NCBI RefSeq assembly: GCF_003412455.1
Contig: NZ_QTJU01000008.1
Span: 124,001-188,000, forward strand
DNA length: 64,000 nt
Direction of reading: 5' to 3'
Origin: Deminuibacter soli
GTDB taxonomy: Bacteria > Bacteroidota > Bacteroidia > Chitinophagales > Chitinophagaceae
The translations under genes were made by a program, and so were the position numbers. This document shows positions 53,063 through 61,063 of the stretch, piece after piece (position 1 is the first letter of the stretch; each line of letters opens with the position of its first letter). A model generated the notes under the pieces. The model saw nothing but the letters and a program-made list of their open reading frames with translations. It was not told the DNA's origin and searched no databases.

Positions 53063-53084
53063 ATCAAAAACTGGCATAGTTTTT
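53055..53084 (+). promoter_or_regulatory. Probable Bacteroidota promoter for glf
   Basis: TTTG (53055-53058) is followed after 18 nt by TAGTTTTT (53077-53084), one mismatch from the TTTG-N19-TAnnTTTG consensus. The transcript would start near 53091, about 35 nt before the glf start codon. Confidence 0.5.
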
Positions 53085-53125
53085 TTGTATATTAGGAACA
53101 CTAACTTTTTACACAACACTACTAC

Positions 53126-54232
53126 ATGGCAGAATTTGATTACCTGATCGTTGGCGCCGGCCTTTTCGGTGCCGTATTTGCCCACGAAGCTAAAAAGAAC
53201 AACAAGAAATGCCTGGTAATTGACAGGCGCAGTCATGCGGGTGGTAATATATATTGCGAAAACAAAGATGGCATCAACGTACACAAATACGGTGCGCACA
53301 TCTTTCATACCAATGACAAGCCCATTTGGGATTACGTGAACTCGTTTGTAGAGTTTAACCGCTATACCAATTCTCCCATGGCTTTGTACAATGGCGAAAT
53401 GTACAACCTGCCATTTAACATGAACACCTTTTACCAGCTGTGGAAGGTAAAAACACCCGAAGAAGCGCAGGCTAAAATCCAGGAGCAGGTAGCATCGCTC
53501 AACATCACCAACCCGCAAAACCTCGAAGAACAGGCGCTTTCGCTTGTTGGTACCGATGTATACGAAAAACTCATCAAGGGTTATACCGAGAAGCAATGGG
53601 GCCGCGACGCGAAGGATCTGCCTGCCTTTATCATCAAACGCCTGCCTGTACGCTTTACTTTCGATAACAACTATTTTAATGATAAATACCAGGGCATTCC
53701 TGTAGGCGGCTACAACAAGCTTACCGAAGCCCTTTTTGCCGGTACAGAAGTACGCCTGGGTGTTGATTATATCGCCAACCGCGCTGAGTTTGACCAGCTG
53801 GCAGATACCGTGGTATTCACCGGACAAATTGATGAATATTACAACTACCGCTTTGGTCAGCTGGAATACCGCAGCCTGCGTTTTGAACATGAACACCTCA
53901 ACATACCCAATTTCCAGGGTAATGCCGTGGTAAACTATACGGAACGCCAGGTGCCGTTTACCCGTATCATCGAGCACAAACACTTTGAGTTTGGCACACA
54001 GCCTACCACCGTTATCACCCGCGAATACCCGCAGGAATGGAAAAGTGGTGATGAGCCTTACTACCCCATTAACGACGACAAAAACACACAGCTGTTTAAA
54101 CAATACCAGCAGCTTGCAGAAGCCGAAACAAAAGTAATCTTCGGCGGCCGCCTGGCTGAATACCGTTATTACGATATGCACCAGGTAATAGGTGCTGCAC
54201 TGGCTAAAACCAAAAAGATATTTCCCGCATAA
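53126..54232 (+). CDS. glf: UDP-galactopyranose mutase
   Basis: The 368-residue flavoenzyme has the FAD-binding start 'YLIVGAGLFGAVFAHEA' (residues 5-21), 'VIDRRSHAGGNIYCE', 'HKYGAHIFHTND', 'VGTDVYEKLIKGYTEKQWGR' and the C-terminal 'FGGRLAEYRYYDMHQVIGAA'. It interconverts UDP-galactopyranose and UDP-galactofuranose in the cytoplasm and so supplies the donor for the galactofuranosyltransferase-like enzyme at 31170. A long open frame on the opposite strand (52982-54181) is a codon shadow. The next gene starts on its last base. Confidence 0.97.
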   Translation: MAEFDYLIVGAGLFGAVFAHEAKKNNKKCLVIDRRSHAGGNIYCENKDGINVHKYGAHIFHTNDKPIWDYVNSFVEFNRYTNSPMALYNGEMYNLPFNMNTFYQLWKVKTPEEAQAKIQEQVASLNITNPQNLEEQALSLVGTDVYEKLIKGYTEKQWGRDAKDLPAFIIKRLPVRFTFDNNYFNDKYQGIPVGGYNKLTEALFAGTEVRLGVDYIANRAEFDQLADTVVFTGQIDEYYNYRFGQLEYRSLRFEHEHLNIPNFQGNAVVNYTERQVPFTRIIEHKHFEFGTQPTTVITREYPQEWKSGDEPYYPINDDKNTQLFKQYQQLAEAETKVIFGGRLAEYRYYDMHQVIGAALAKTKKIFPA

Positions 54233-55245
54233 TGATGAATCGCACAGGTATTACCATATATGAAAACACCAGGGTGTATGTTCCCTGCCCCGCCAGTCAC
54301 GCTACCGGCGGAACAGAGTTGCTGCACCAGTTTGTACACGCACTTCGCAACCTTGGCATTGATGCCTGGATTTATTATTACCGCATTAAAGACGGTGTGG
54401 ATCCCATTCACCAGCAGTTTAGGAAATATGTTTCCGAATACGCTACTGACATAGTTGATGCACCCGAAAACATCCTCGTAGTACCGGAAACACGCACGGA
54501 ATACCTGTTTAAATACGAGCACCTGCGCAAGGTGATCTGGTGGCTGAGTGTTGATTTCTTCTACGATTCTGCTGATGTAGACTTTGTATCTACCTGGAAG
54601 AAAAGACTGGGTATTACCCCGCGTTTCGATATTAAGCATCCCGAAAAACTGAAGGTAGACCTGCACCTGGTGCAATCGCAGTATGCGGCAGATCATCTCG
54701 AAAAACATGGCATTCACAACTATCATTACCTGAGTGATTACCTGAACGCCGCGTTTCTCGATCAGCCGGAAATTGATGAACAACCCTGGAACAGGGTGCT
54801 GTACAATCCCAAAAAAGGATTTGAATTTACACAAACCCTTATCAGGGAAAGCCCCGAACTGGAATGGTTTGCGCTCACCAATTTAACACCCGAACAGGTA
54901 GCCGATGTGTGCCGCAAATCAAAAGTGTATATCGACTTTGGGCATCATCCCGGCAAAGATCGTTTCCCGCGTGAAGCGGCCATTTGCGGCTGCTGCATTA
55001 TTACCGGCCGCAGGGGCGCCGCCGCTTTTGAAGAAGATATTCCTATTCCGCAGCAATATAAGTTCAGCGATGCCGACGACCAGGTACCTGCCATCATCAG
55101 GCAGATTAAGCACTGTATGGATGATTTCGAAACCGTGCAGCACGATTTTGATCATTACCGCAGCGTTATCCGCGGGCAGGAAGCCGCCTTCATCCAGGAC
55201 ATAAAGGATATATTTCAGCAACAACATTCGCCCGTTCAGCAATAA
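54232..55245 (+). CDS. Probable GT-B glycosyltransferase of unassigned family
   Basis: This 337-residue protein starts on the last base of glf (an ATG one codon later also fits). It has an N-terminal Gly-rich loop 'PASHATGGTELLHQFVHALR' like GT4 enzymes, 'VIWWLSVDFFY', 'LHLVQSQYAADHLEKHGI', and a short C-domain with 'LYNPKKGFEFTQTLIRE' and 'GHHPGKDRFPREAAICGCCI' in place of the usual E-x7-E site. It is therefore a likely sugar transferase, but not placed in a named family. Its translational coupling to glf raises the possibility of a galactofuranose donor, which is inference. Confidence 0.65.
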   Translation: MMNRTGITIYENTRVYVPCPASHATGGTELLHQFVHALRNLGIDAWIYYYRIKDGVDPIHQQFRKYVSEYATDIVDAPENILVVPETRTEYLFKYEHLRKVIWWLSVDFFYDSADVDFVSTWKKRLGITPRFDIKHPEKLKVDLHLVQSQYAADHLEKHGIHNYHYLSDYLNAAFLDQPEIDEQPWNRVLYNPKKGFEFTQTLIRESPELEWFALTNLTPEQVADVCRKSKVYIDFGHHPGKDRFPREAAICGCCIITGRRGAAAFEEDIPIPQQYKFSDADDQVPAIIRQIKHCMDDFETVQHDFDHYRSVIRGQEAAFIQDIKDIFQQQHSPVQQ

Positions 55246-55270
55246 ACCACAGCCCGCAGCACTGCCTTTT

Positions 55271-56275
55271 ATGGACATGGATAAAGTATATATTGTACTA
55301 CTGAATTACAATGCCTGGCAGGATACTGTTGCGTGCATTCAATCCATCCTGAAGCAGTCATACGCGCAGTACGAAATTGTAGTGGTCGACAATATGTCTA
55401 CCAACGATTCCCGTACGCAGCTCATCACCTGGGCCAGGCAACTGCCTGCTGCACAAGGCTGGCAACTGCTGCAATACAACCACCTGCAATTTGACACCAT
55501 TACCGGTAACCCGCAACCGGTGATCAGTTTTATCTGGTCTGACAAAAATGGTGGGTTTGCGTATGGCAACAATATCGGCATGCGCTACAGCCTGCAGCAA
55601 ACCGGGCCGCATTTTATCTGGCTGCTTAACAACGACACCGTGGTATTTGAAGATACCCTCACCAATATGGTGCGTTTTTTTATACAACAGCAAGCCGTAC
55701 AGAAAACCGGTATGGCCGGTTGCCTGCAGTTGTATTATCACGATCCCTCACAGGTGCAGATTATGTATGGCCGGTACAATTACCGGTTTGGCCTTGCCAG
55801 CGAATACGGCGCACGCATGCCACTGCAACAGGCGCAGCAACTGCCCGATGTGCCGGTAGATTATTTATCCGGTGCCTGCATGCTAACACACTCATCGGTG
55901 ATTGAGCGGATTGGGTTAATGAGCGAAGATTACTTCCTGTTTTTTGAAGAGCTGGATTTGGCTGTACGATTGAAGAACGCGGGCTATGCATTGGTGTATT
56001 GTAAAGATGCACGCATTCTGCACAAACACGGTGTGAGCATCAACGGCGGTACCACCAGCGGCACCAGGCCCTTCGCAGATTACCACCATTTCAGAAGCGA
56101 ATACATTTTTGTACGCAAATATTACCGCAGATATATCCTGTTCTATTTACTGGTTACCGGTATGCAACTGACCAACCGGTTAATACGCGGCAGGTTCAGC
56201 AATCTGAAAGCCCTGGTAAAGGGCACTATGGACGGGTTGCGCTATACACCGCAAAAAAAAGAGCAGGCATTGTAA
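55271..56275 (+). CDS. Glycosyltransferase family 2, rhamnosyltransferase-like
   Basis: This 334-residue GT-A enzyme has 'VYIVLLNYNAWQDTVACIQS', 'IVVVDNMSTNDS', 'NGGFAYGNNIGMRYS', the DxD-equivalent 'WLLNNDTVV' near residue 120, and 'VDYLSGACMLTHSSVIERIG' followed by 'EDYFLFFEELDLAVRLKNAG'. This is the WbbL-like pattern. The end 'YRRYILFYLLVTGMQLTNRL' could contact the membrane. It is the third gene of the glf unit, 25 nt after the previous stop, and its stop lies within the loop of a two-way terminator. Confidence 0.88.
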   Translation: MDMDKVYIVLLNYNAWQDTVACIQSILKQSYAQYEIVVVDNMSTNDSRTQLITWARQLPAAQGWQLLQYNHLQFDTITGNPQPVISFIWSDKNGGFAYGNNIGMRYSLQQTGPHFIWLLNNDTVVFEDTLTNMVRFFIQQQAVQKTGMAGCLQLYYHDPSQVQIMYGRYNYRFGLASEYGARMPLQQAQQLPDVPVDYLSGACMLTHSSVIERIGLMSEDYFLFFEELDLAVRLKNAGYALVYCKDARILHKHGVSINGGTTSGTRPFADYHHFRSEYIFVRKYYRRYILFYLLVTGMQLTNRLIRGRFSNLKALVKGTMDGLRYTPQKKEQAL

Positions 56276-56289
56276 AAGCCTGCTCTTTT
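56257..56289. terminator. Bidirectional intrinsic terminator
   Basis: AAAAGAGCAGGC (56257-56268) and GCCTGCTCTTTT (56278-56289) form a perfect 12-bp stem around a 9-nt loop that includes the GT2 stop codon. A runs on one side and T runs on the other let it end both the + strand glf unit and the convergent M16 operon. Confidence 0.85.
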
Positions 56290-56308
56290 GTATTAAACCT
56301 GTTACCTG

Positions 56309-58396
56309 TTATTTAAAATCATCTGCAGTAACACCTTCATTTAATTTAATCTCACTGGCAGTCAGCTCCATGGTTTGCTGCTGTCCACCCGCTTCAAAAG
56401 TGAGGCTGGTTTTGTAGGGGAATAATAAGTTGCCTACTTTTTTATAATCAGCATAGTCGGTTGATTTGGTAATGCTCATACCATTCTGCTCCATTGATTC
56501 TTCGTTGCGCAGCAACAGTTTGGTTGCAACATCGTAGTACTCGAAAGTTACTTTACCACCGGGTTTGGTTACCTGTATTTTGTAGGCGTCTTTGCCACTT
56601 ACTTTCTCCACGCCTTTTGATTCCAGCTTAAAGCCCGCTGTACCCAGGTAATCGACCTGTTCAACTATGCTGGTTTGTGCCAGCTGGGCTTTTACTTCAT
56701 CTGCAGGCAGGTCAACTTTATTACCCTGCTGCATAGCATAGCCTTTTACACCATCGAATACCTGTTTGTTAACGGTATTACCACCCATAGTAGCCAGCAC
56801 CAGCTGTTTGTTGGGTGCCATTGCCTTGTGCACCACATCGATGGTCATGCCCTGCATGCTCATGCTCATTTTTTCAGCTATGCTCGACAGCTTTTTTATT
56901 TCATCCAAACCGCCGATGGCTTTCAGGTAATCGGTTACCACAGCCTGCGGCGTTGCGGCAGCAGCTGCTTTAGTGGTGGTTGCCGCTGCAGTTACAGGGT
57001 CGGCTTCTTTGGTAAACTGGTGAACAGGGTAACCCAGCCTGGCCAGTCCGCCCTGTACCAGGTCGGCTTTACCGGTTACAATAATACGGGCCTGTCCGTA
57101 TGTAAAATATTTCTTCGCGGCGCGCAACACATCATCGGGTGTTACGGCATTTATTTTCTGCAGGTAGGTTCTGTAAAAATCTTTGGGCAGGTTATTGAGC
57201 AGGATATTGCTGGCAAATGTGGCAATACGCGCGTTATTCTCCATACCCAATGCAAAACTACCGTTGTAGATGGCTTTTGCGCTGTTGAGTTCTTCTGTGG
57301 TGACTTTCTCTGTGCATATTCTTTTCAGCTCATCAATAAAAGCTACTACCGCGCTATCTGTTTTTTCATTACGAACAGATGCGCTTGCACTGAATACTGT
57401 TTGGTTGCGGCCGCTGGCAATAGAAGAGTAAGCACCATATGTGAAGCCGTGTTTTTCACGCAGATCCATAAACAGGTAGCTTTCTGCACCGCCACCCAGT
57501 ATCTGGTTAGCCAGCAGTACAGCAAAATAGTCAGGGCTGCTCATGGGCAATTGCACCAGGTTGGCTACTTTAATTTCGCTCTGCACAGCATTGGGCACAT
57601 CTACCAGGTTTATTTCTGTAGTTGCCGGGTTTTTAACCGGCGGCACCTGGTTAAACTGTAATGCAGCACCTTTCCATCCTTTAAAAGCCTTTTCTGCAAG
57701 GGCTTTCGCCTGCTCAGGTTTAATATCACCTACAAAAGTGAGGATGCCCCTTGAAGGGGTAATGTATTTTGCATAAAACGCTTTGATATCATCCAGTGTA
57801 AGCGCTGTAACCGATGCGGCGGTTTCAAACTCACCGTTCGGGTGATCTTTGCCGTACAGCAATGCATTCGACACCCTTCCTGCAATGGCTTTCACGCTGC
57901 GCTCGTTGGCTTTTAAACCGGTTAAGGTTTGTGATTTTAGTTTCTCGAATGATTCCTGGGTAAAGGCAGGTTCTTTAATGGCTTCTGTCATCAATGCAAA
58001 CGCCTGGTCAAAATAACGGGTTAAAGCACTTACACTGCCCCCGCCCGAGCTCAGTGATACATCGGCGCCAATCTGGTCAACTGCATCGTCAAACTGTGCT
58101 TTGGCATGTGTGCGTGTGCCCTCGCTCAGCATCTGGCCCATCAGGGACATGCCGCCTGCCTTGCTGCCTTCTGTGATAGGGCCTGCATCAATGCTGTAGC
58201 TGGCGGTTACTTTGGGCAATTTGTGGTTTTCCACAACGAGTACAGTAATACCGTTGTCCAGCTTGTACACAACCGGGTCGGCGATGCTGATAACAGGTGC
58301 CGGACCAGGTTTGGGCTGTTTTGTTCTGTCTATTGTTTGCGCTGTAGCCTGCTGAAACAGGAAAGCGCCGGTTATAAAGAATACTATTTTTCGCAT
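56309..58396 (-). CDS. M16-family peptidase-like subunit lacking the zinc site, with a C-terminal LolA-like domain
   Basis: The 695-residue protein has a signal peptide (about 1-19, 'FFITGAFLFQQATAQ') and two M16 halves. Where active enzymes have HxxEH the sequence reads 'GGMSLMGQMLSEGT', so it cannot bind catalytic zinc. 'FMDLREKHGFTYGAY' near residue 310 is the Arg/Tyr substrate-holding motif of the non-catalytic subunit. Residues about 490-695 form an extra domain ('AIGGLDEIKKLSSIAEKMSM', 'FEYYDVATKLLLRNEE') resembling lipoprotein-sorting LolA/DUF4292-type folds. It is the partner of the active subunit upstream, 33 nt away. Confidence 0.88.
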   Translation of the reverse strand: MRKIVFFITGAFLFQQATAQTIDRTKQPKPGPAPVISIADPVVYKLDNGITVLVVENHKLPKVTASYSIDAGPITEGSKAGGMSLMGQMLSEGTRTHAKAQFDDAVDQIGADVSLSSGGGSVSALTRYFDQAFALMTEAIKEPAFTQESFEKLKSQTLTGLKANERSVKAIAGRVSNALLYGKDHPNGEFETAASVTALTLDDIKAFYAKYITPSRGILTFVGDIKPEQAKALAEKAFKGWKGAALQFNQVPPVKNPATTEINLVDVPNAVQSEIKVANLVQLPMSSPDYFAVLLANQILGGGAESYLFMDLREKHGFTYGAYSSIASGRNQTVFSASASVRNEKTDSAVVAFIDELKRICTEKVTTEELNSAKAIYNGSFALGMENNARIATFASNILLNNLPKDFYRTYLQKINAVTPDDVLRAAKKYFTYGQARIIVTGKADLVQGGLARLGYPVHQFTKEADPVTAAATTTKAAAAATPQAVVTDYLKAIGGLDEIKKLSSIAEKMSMSMQGMTIDVVHKAMAPNKQLVLATMGGNTVNKQVFDGVKGYAMQQGNKVDLPADEVKAQLAQTSIVEQVDYLGTAGFKLESKGVEKVSGKDAYKIQVTKPGGKVTFEYYDVATKLLLRNEESMEQNGMSITKSTDYADYKKVGNLLFPYKTSLTFEAGGQQQTMELTASEIKLNEGVTADDFK

Positions 58397-58429
58397 GGTG
58401 ATGTTAAGTTAATTGACTGAAAAACGCCC

Positions 58430-59746
58430 TTACTTGGCAGGCAGATAATACAATACCAGACGCTGGTTTTTACCCAGGTATTTTTTGGCCACATCGCGTA
58501 TTTCTTCGCGCGTAATGGATTTCATTTCCTTCAGCTCTTCGTTTACCTGGTTGGTGTTTTTGTTATAGAACGTATAACCGTTGGCAAGATTTTCAGCCAC
58601 ACCAATCATTTTGCTGTTGGCAGTCACATCCTTGTTTTCAAACTGGTTGATGATTTTTTCGTAGTCCTTTTCGCTGACCAGGTTGGTTTGCAGGGAAGCC
58701 ACTTCTTCATCCATGTCTTTCAGCAAATCGGTCAGGGCTGCATTGCCGTTGGGTAATGCCAGCGTAATGTAAGCGCCGTAATCTTCCAGCGAATAATTGA
58801 AAGCCTGTACTTCCAGGGCATTTTTCTTTTCATCCACCATTTTCCGGTACAGCTTTGAGCTGGCGCCGCCCGATAAAATAGAGCTGATCATTTCCAGCAC
58901 CTTGGCATCACGCGTGTTTTCACCCGGTGTGCGGTAAGCAGCAAAAATAGCCGGTATCTGGATATTGGGATCGTACACCGTATCTACCATTTCTTTTGTA
59001 ATGGGCTGCTCCGTAATACGCACAGGTGTTACTGCCGCGCCGCGTGGCACATCAGCGAAATAAGCTTTTACCAGTGCCTTTGTTTTTTCAGGATCAATGT
59101 CACCCGCAATGCTTAACACCGCATTGTTGGGAACATAATACTTTTTAAAGAAGGCTTTGAACTCATCCAGCTTTGCAGCATTCAGGTGCTCCATAGATCC
59201 GATGGTTGTCCAACGGTAAGGATGGCTGGCAAACAAACGCTCAAAAATGGCTTTTGTGAAATTGCCATAGGGCTGGTTGTCATAACGCATTCTCTTTTCT
59301 TCCTTTACTACTTCGTTTTGTGTTTTCACGCCAACCTCGTTAATCACGGGATGCATCATGCGCTCGCTTTCAAGCCACAGGCCCAGTTCAAGTTGGTTGG
59401 AGGGAAATGTTTCAAAGTAAAAAGTTCTGTCTTGCGTGGTATTGGCATTGTTCTGCCCACCATTAGAGGAAACGATTTTCATAAATTCACCTCGCTTGAT
59501 ATTATCGGAACCTTCAAACAGCAGGTGTTCGAAAAAGTGGGCAAAACCGGTGCGCGCAGTATCTTCATTTTTAGAGCCCACATGGTACATGACAGACACC
59601 GCAACTACTGGTGCTGATTTATCCTGGTGCAGAATTACGTGCAGACCATTATCGAGGTCATACTCGGTAAAATCCACTTTCTGTGCATGAACAGCCTGGC
59701 ACAACAGTGCAGAAGCTGTCATTACACCAAAAAGTTTTTTTCGCAT
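58430..59746 (-). CDS. M16-family zinc metallopeptidase, catalytic subunit
   Basis: The 438-residue protein has a signal peptide ('MRKKLFGVMTASALLCQAVH', then AQ). The inverted zinc motif H70-F-F-E-H74 lies in 'GFAHFFEHLLFEGSDNIKRG', and the distal Glu is in 'NEVVKEEKRMRYDNQPYG'. Further support comes from 'ANTTQDRTFYFETFPSNQLE' and 'LSGGASSKLYRKMVDEK'. It should be a periplasmic or surface oligopeptidase that works as a dimer with the following inactive subunit. The two genes form an operon independent of the glycan genes. Confidence 0.93.
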   Translation of the reverse strand: MRKKLFGVMTASALLCQAVHAQKVDFTEYDLDNGLHVILHQDKSAPVVAVSVMYHVGSKNEDTARTGFAHFFEHLLFEGSDNIKRGEFMKIVSSNGGQNNANTTQDRTFYFETFPSNQLELGLWLESERMMHPVINEVGVKTQNEVVKEEKRMRYDNQPYGNFTKAIFERLFASHPYRWTTIGSMEHLNAAKLDEFKAFFKKYYVPNNAVLSIAGDIDPEKTKALVKAYFADVPRGAAVTPVRITEQPITKEMVDTVYDPNIQIPAIFAAYRTPGENTRDAKVLEMISSILSGGASSKLYRKMVDEKKNALEVQAFNYSLEDYGAYITLALPNGNAALTDLLKDMDEEVASLQTNLVSEKDYEKIINQFENKDVTANSKMIGVAENLANGYTFYNKNTNQVNEELKEMKSITREEIRDVAKKYLGKNQRLVLYYLPAK

Positions 59747-60002
59747 ACGCTTTGGTTTTATGTTTTGGAGGGGTAAAATAAACGTCTCTGTTTACACAAT
59801 AATAGAATCTTTCCGGGTATGACCGAAAGATATTTCATGAGCGGCAACATACCTGAAGGCAGGGAAGGCGGAATTAACATATAATTTACTACTATACATA
59901 CACACGCCGCAGCTGGCCTTATTGCAAACAGCAATAGTGCGGGGAGCCGGTTCAGTGTTGTACAGGCACTTCCAGATTACATACCATTTTGAGATGGGGG
60001 AG

Positions 60003-61055
60003 TTAAAAAAACAGCTCGTGCCAGTTTTGAGCCAGCGAAGCATCCTGCAATACCAGCGCTGCCATGACTACAGCCCCTGCACCATTTTTCAATCTGCAAG
60101 GCTGTTTCCGGGCAGCCAACGCCTGTATCAGTTGTAGTAAATGATCGCTGTTGCCGGGTTCGGGTATGTAGGCATGCAAAAGGCTGTAAATGGTTAATCG
60201 CTGAAACAGCAGCTCATCATCGGTTTCATCACCGGGCAACAAAGCCTGCAACTTGTGAACATACTGCATTGCCTGCAATTGCCAATGCTGCAGCTGGTGT
60301 TTCTTCCCGGCAATTAAATAACAAACACCCAGGCGCATGGCCTGGTATACATATGCATTTTCAGTGTCTGGTTCTGTTTGAAGCCGGTGGATTGCAGCAT
60401 TCAATAGTTGTTCTGTGTAAGATGCGGCTTTATATAAAATGGCTTCCACTGTCAGCTGGTTAATATCAGTAACACTTGTTATGCCAACCAGCAAATCTGC
60501 TATATCACGGAGTTGACTTTCACGTGCAGCGGAAAGGTTGAGGTCATCCAGCCAGTCTGCTAGGGCATCAGTGAGCAGCACAATACATTCCTGGTGACAA
60601 ATGTGTTTAAAGCGGTTCGTACCGGGATTTTTGCTCCATTCCCTGCGCAAGAAATAAGCAAGCTTGCCCATTGTACCATTACACAATGAAATATCTGATT
60701 CGTTACCGTAAATAACCTCCCTGTATAGAAAGTCATCTACATCTTCTAGCACCTCGTCTGTATTAACCCCTTCCAGCAATTTGTGCTGTACCAGCCATTC
60801 GATAGTCCAACCAATACCGGCAAGACCATCGCCAAATGTATTATTTTGAACAGACGAAATATGTTCACCTATACACTCCAATAGCTGTTCACCGGTCATT
60901 TTGTATTGCGCATTACCGGTTTGTTTATGCAACAGGTAATATACAGGCAGCATCCCTGCCCTGCCATTCAGCAAGCCCAGCCCGGCTGGTTCCGCGTTTT
61001 TTTGCGCCGGCAATAGTGTTTCGGTAAGCAGCAGGCCTGATAAAATTGATAGCAT
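60003..61055 (-). CDS. LanC-like (lanthionine synthetase C-type) protein
   Basis: The 350-residue alpha-helical protein carries the repeated Gly motifs of LanC-type alpha/alpha toroids: 'GLGLLNGRAGMLPVYYLLHK' (about residue 26), 'FGDGLAGIGWTIEWLVQHKL' (about 73), and 'SLCNGTMGKLAYFLRR' (about 121). The second block is characteristic of Bacteroidota LanC-family proteins next to peptide-modification genes. The classical zinc Cys-His pair (CHG) reads 'LCNG', with His replaced, so catalytic ring formation is uncertain. It follows a glycosyltransferase gene by 8 nt. A LanB-type dehydratase and a precursor peptide were not found in the window. Confidence 0.72.
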   Translation of the reverse strand: MLSILSGLLLTETLLPAQKNAEPAGLGLLNGRAGMLPVYYLLHKQTGNAQYKMTGEQLLECIGEHISSVQNNTFGDGLAGIGWTIEWLVQHKLLEGVNTDEVLEDVDDFLYREVIYGNESDISLCNGTMGKLAYFLRREWSKNPGTNRFKHICHQECIVLLTDALADWLDDLNLSAARESQLRDIADLLVGITSVTDINQLTVEAILYKAASYTEQLLNAAIHRLQTEPDTENAYVYQAMRLGVCYLIAGKKHQLQHWQLQAMQYVHKLQALLPGDETDDELLFQRLTIYSLLHAYIPEPGNSDHLLQLIQALAARKQPCRLKNGAGAVVMAALVLQDASLAQNWHELFF

Positions 61056-61063
61056 AGTAACGG

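Noticed and set aside
52982-54181. Long minus-strand open frame (399 codons) opposite glf
   Set aside because: It is antisense to a complete, highly conserved UDP-galactopyranose mutase, has no recognisable family motif and a repetitive V/F/I-rich composition typical of a codon shadow.
54169-54834. Minus-strand open frame of 221 codons opposite the glf-coupled transferase
   Set aside because: It is antisense to a gene translationally coupled to glf; no motif is recognisable.
56675-57661. Plus-strand open frame of 328 codons opposite the inactive M16 gene
   Set aside because: It is the shadow of a well-supported M16 coding sequence; the translation has no family resemblance and is rich in Cys, His and Tyr.
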